Positions 60,373 through 64,000 of a stretch of DNA of 64,000 bases are shown here, in pieces; within the stretch, counting starts at the first letter, position 1, and each line of letters begins with the position of its first letter. The position numbers and the translations under genes are program-made. Origin of the DNA: Cavia porcellus (lineage: Eukaryota > Chordata > Mammalia > Rodentia > Caviidae); NCBI RefSeq assembly GCF_034190915.1, contig NW_026947503.1, positions 19,190,532 to 19,254,531 on the forward strand, read 5' to 3'. Under the pieces are notes generated by a model that worked only from the letters and a program-made list of their open reading frames with translations, did not search any database and was not told where the DNA came from.

Positions 60373-63055
60373 AGATTTTAGAATTCTAAATAAGTATGGG
60401 ATTTGGATTATTCCTATAATTTCTTCCTAAACACTGATTCTGTAATTTCATTTTTATTAACAAGTTGTATTTATAGCTTCCCTTCCTTACTATTGATATT
60501 TCTCTGTGCTATCTACCTAAAGACAAAGAAATCAATCTTTTTCCAAATTTCCCTTCATAGCAAAATATCAAAGGTCCTGGCTATTAAAGAACAAAACTGA
60601 TTTCAAACATTTTATCTCCATAGACATACTTGTACTGAACCCTAAATAAGAATTTGTGAGCATTAGGGAACAGTTGAAGCAGCTATTTAGATCTGCTGAA
60701 GAACTTTGTGACTCCATGGATAGCTGAGGCCTTTCTCAGATGAAAGACTTCACAAAAAAATTGCACTCACCAGCTGTGTCCCTTAGGTCAGCACTCCCTC
60801 CACTACCCGCTCTCTTCTGTGAAAGTGGTCAGTGAGCTATTGACTCTTTCCTAGGGAAGAGATGAAGAGAGTCTGTCTAATAGACAGAAGCTTTCCACCA
60901 TGCAGTAAAACTGAAGTCACGTGAGCCATGGAAGCTTGCAGCAGTTTTTCTTCCAAGTCTTGGTCCTACGTTTGAATGCCATCCTTTTAATTGGGAAGTG
61001 GGGCAGATCGTCTAGAGACTTTGCTTAGCACTGAAGGAAACTTGCCTGGACCACTTTCCCTGACACAAGAATCAGCCCCAGAGAACTCTTAGCAAAGGCC
61101 TTCATTCTGATGAGAGAAACTTCAAAGGCCCCAAATGAGGAAAGAGGTGTCGCTGCAAAATGTTGAAATGACAAATAGCAGTATTTCTGCTGACAAAAAA
61201 TGAAGATGAAACAAATGTTAAAACAGAAAACATGATTTTATTTTGTCATGCTCTCACTGGAAGCTATCATCAAAGTCCTTAACTGAAATGAAAAAGGTAT
61301 CTATATAACAAGCACACTGATGCCAACTTGGATTTCTAACAACAAAAGTCATCTTTGAAATAACAAAAGCTTACAAAGTAATGAAAAAATATCAATGCAG
61401 AAAGTAAAGCAAAATCATCTTTTGCTGCACATTTGTTCGAGAATGTCAGAGCTGGAAGCCACTTAGGGATCATCTGGGCACACTCTTTTATGTTTCAAAG
61501 AAAGAATCTGAGCATGAAGAACTTTACTGACTTGCTCAAGGTCATGTAACTTGTTAGTGACTCTGGAATTGTTAGTAACTGCCTTCTCCACATTCTTGGA
61601 GCCAGACTGTGAAGCCTTCTGATTGCAAATTCACCTCTGTCCAGGTACTGAACAGGCCTGGTCAGGGTTAAAGTTCAAACTCACCAGATGCTTAGGCCTC
61701 AGATTTGTGTGTCCTTGATCCATTCAATACTGTGTCCACTGAGCAACAGACTGGCTAGAATCCACTTCATTACCACCCACAACTGTGCAGACCAGCACTC
61801 TGTGAAGTTAGATCTCTATGGCATAGAGCAAAAAAAAAACAGGGACAAATTTTATAAACTCTAGAAGATAATGAGCAAAAAAAGAGGAGAACTGGCAAAA
61901 GCCTGGCAGTCCTGATCAATGAAGCTCACAAAATTAAACATTGTATGGACAGCAGAAAAGATAGAACAGGTCAAAGGATAATGTATAGGCTGTGTTTTCA
62001 AATTCTACAAGATATGAGAAGTCCTGGGGATACTGATAGGTGAGACATTCTGACCATTTGTGTTTCAGAAAGTGACAAAAGGATTTAGAACTGTGTAGTT
62101 TTATCTCCTTACCAGAGGTAGTCTTTAATTTTTTTTCAGAAATAGGTAAAAATGAAAAAAATGGCATGGAGGTAAATCACCTCAGATCAAAAGAAAGAAG
62201 CAACATTGAAGATACTCAGAGAAACATAACTGAGAATAATACCTTGAAGAATCTCAAGAGAATGTACAGAAATTGTCTGAAAACAAAGTGTATTATTTAT
62301 GAAACCAGGTCGTAAGTGCAAGAAGAGTCTAATATGAAAAGACTGAGATATTTGCTCTAAGGATGGACTGAGCACACGCTGCCCCAGCATCTCCGCATTC
62401 CCAGCCACTGCCATGGGCTTTTCTCCATCTGGACCCTTTTCCCAAGTTCCAGCCCCAGGTACAAAACTACCTTTTTAAAATTAGAATATGTGTATCTTAT
62501 AGGACACTCAGCTTATCAAAAGGGAGCTCTTGATCCCCACTCTACCTTTCTTTTGTTTCCTTGCAGTAGGAAAAGCACCTCTTTCTTGCTCTTGGCTCAT
62601 CCCAAGTTCTGTGGTAATTTTGTGTACCTTAACAATTTGCATGTAATCCTGTCCAACGTCAGAATGTGATTCATCTTTTAAATGTATCTCTAACAATTCC
62701 TTTTTCTACATATACTGTTTAACCATTTTTTATGAACAGCCCTCAGCTCTTAAGAGATTACTAAAATACTTTCCCATTCAGCTTATTTCTATTCTTGCTT
62801 TTAATTTATTCACCACAAAACAGTCCAAATTATCTTCAGAAAAGTCAAATTTAAGAATTTGTCTCCCAAATTTCAAGTGTTTTTAAAAACATCAATAGCA
62901 TTAATAATGAAATACAGTTATTTTCATAGCTTAAAACCATTTTTATGATCTAAATTGGCCCTCCCTTAAGCATCCTTTCTTCCACTGTGGTTTACAACTT
63001 TATTCCAGTGATGATGCCATTTCTGGTCTTCAATAAGTATCTCACCATCAGGAGT
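60373..63055. other. Non-coding sequence
   Basis: No gene recognised. It contains an old repeat at 61436 and otherwise unique-looking AT-rich sequence. Confidence 0.5.
61436..61590 (+). repeat. Ancient mammal-wide repeat (family not assigned)
   Basis: 'gaatgtcagagctggaagcc', 'ttagggatcatctgggcaca' and 'gacttgctcaaggtcatgta' match the wording of a widespread old mammalian repeat ('gagctggaagggac.ttagagatcatct..', '..cttgcccaaggtcac'). The family name is not certain to me. Confidence 0.5.
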
Positions 63056-63059
63056 CTGC

Positions 63060-63325
63060 ATGCTATCTATTCCTTCTTTCTAGGATACCCTTACCTTTCA
63101 AGGGAGTCTTCTTCAAACCTTAAAGCATGATGTCTTCAAAGAGGTCTTTTCTCATTGGCAATCTAGATGTTTACCACATTGCCATCTCATAATATTGATC
63201 ACCTCTTTTCCACATAATTAGAATGGCTCATAATTATATTGTTGTGCATCATTTTTGTTCATTATTATATTCTTCATTCTTATAGTATGGATTGACACAA
63301 GAAGGAAATTATTGACTCATTTTTT
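63060..63325 (+). repeat. Probable L2 LINE 3' region
   Basis: 'tcttcaaagaggtcttttct', 'attgatcacctcttttccac', 'attatattgttgtgcatcat' and 'ttgttcattattatattctt' follow L2 3'-end order and composition (remnant of '..agaggcctt.cctga..' and '..tttattgttt..'). Confidence 0.45.
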
Positions 63326-63818
63326 TCCTCTAACTATAGATAATCCTTGTTTAACAACCTACCCATTTAACAACTGTTTGGACTTCAGACCAAGATTTAC
63401 CATTCATATTTACAACCCTTGCTAGGACTTTTGGCCTAGTGGTTTTCATTTCTTTTTCTTTCTTTTTTGTGTGTTCTTTTGTTTTGTTTTTTGTTTTGGG
63501 ACAATTCTGTACATCTTGCTTACAGTGCCCCAATATCTTTATCCTGTGCAGTATACCTTGCTTATACAGTACTATAGTTTTTGCTGATTGTACAGAACAG
63601 TATGGTGCTGTGGATTTTTATGTTCCATTATACATGACAGTGGCACATGTAAGAGTTTAGTAAATAAAAGCAAAGTCATCAAGTTAGAATTTTCTTTGAC
63701 CATTTCTTTGTTCTTAATTTACATGCTAATACAACTTTTCTCTAGCTACTACTCCATTTAAGAGCCTAGTCACAGGAATGGAACTGAGTCATTAAATAAG
63801 GACTGTCCATAACTTTAA

Positions 63819-63921
63819 GGAGAAAAGTTAGGAAAAAAGAAAATATACCAATTATAATACGGAGAAAAAGTTAGGAGAAAAGAAAATATACCAATGATAA
63901 ATATACCAATGATAATAAGGA
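63819..63921. repeat. Local tandem duplication, 42-bp period
   Basis: 'ggagaaaagttagga' starts at 63819 and again (with one extra A) at 63861. Each is followed by 'aagaaaatataccaat'. A third partial unit ('aatataccaatgataa') starts at 63900. Confidence 0.85.
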
Positions 63922-64000
63922 ATGAAGGGGATCCATTGACAACTTACAAACTTTCACTGATTTGGGGAAAATGTAATATATATGGAAGAATATTTATAGC

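Noticed and set aside
1..64000. Prokaryotic features: operons, CRISPR arrays, ribosome-binding sites, phage or toxin-antitoxin systems
   Set aside because: The sequence is a mammalian genome segment with introns, SINEs and LINEs. The repeated short units are microsatellites or retroposon parts, not spacer arrays.

Overview
This is a 64-kb, AT-rich stretch of mammalian (eukaryotic) nuclear DNA. It is dominated by interspersed repeats and has no complete host protein-coding gene that I can recognise. LINE-1 elements of several ages, B1-like (7SL-derived) SINEs, short tRNA-derived ID-like SINEs, MaLR-type LTRs, MIR and L2 relics together point to a rodent. The mix of B1-like copies with tRNA-type SINEs carrying 'GGGATTTAGCTC' heads, and the absence of obvious mouse/rat B2, suggest a non-murid. 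A Castor-like (castorimorph) lineage is my guess, held weakly.

The main object is a near-intact LINE-1 on the + strand (15223-22229), bounded by a perfect 15-bp target-site duplication. It has a 5' UTR built of tandem 261-bp monomers, an intact ORF1 (350 codons) and an ORF2 that is full length (1,278 codons) but for two in-frame nonsense codons. A 1.2-kb 3' UTR with a degenerate ~150-bp internal repeat ends in a poly(A) tail. Other L1 pieces are an ORF2 fragment at the left edge (1-1128), 3'-UTR-only pieces near 5.2 kb and 14.6 kb, and a minus-strand 3' end near 23.6 kb. Two much older L1M-like copies lie at 14.15-15.17 kb (+) and 28.3-29.4 kb (-). A 1.4-kb minus-strand L1 (58311-59725) keeps its 5' and 3' ends, lacks nearly all coding sequence, and still has a perfect 15-bp target-site duplication.

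The one strong sign of host gene activity is a CpG island at about 46.11-46.82 kb. It has GC boxes, a G-run cluster, a TATA-like box at 46684 and a good splice donor at 46811, which reads as a + strand promoter and non-coding first exon of an unidentified gene or lncRNA. A 72-nt exon candidate with consensus-like splice sites lies 1.5 kb downstream (48265-48336), and another open, acceptor-preceded segment lies at 38936. Neither can be tied to a known protein by eye.

The rest is unique or decayed AT-rich intergenic or intronic sequence with microsatellites ((AAAG)n, (GATA)n, (CA)n, (CT)n, (TG)n, (AAAAC)n). I saw no tRNA or rRNA genes, CRISPR array, bacterial-type operon, or new multi-gene system.
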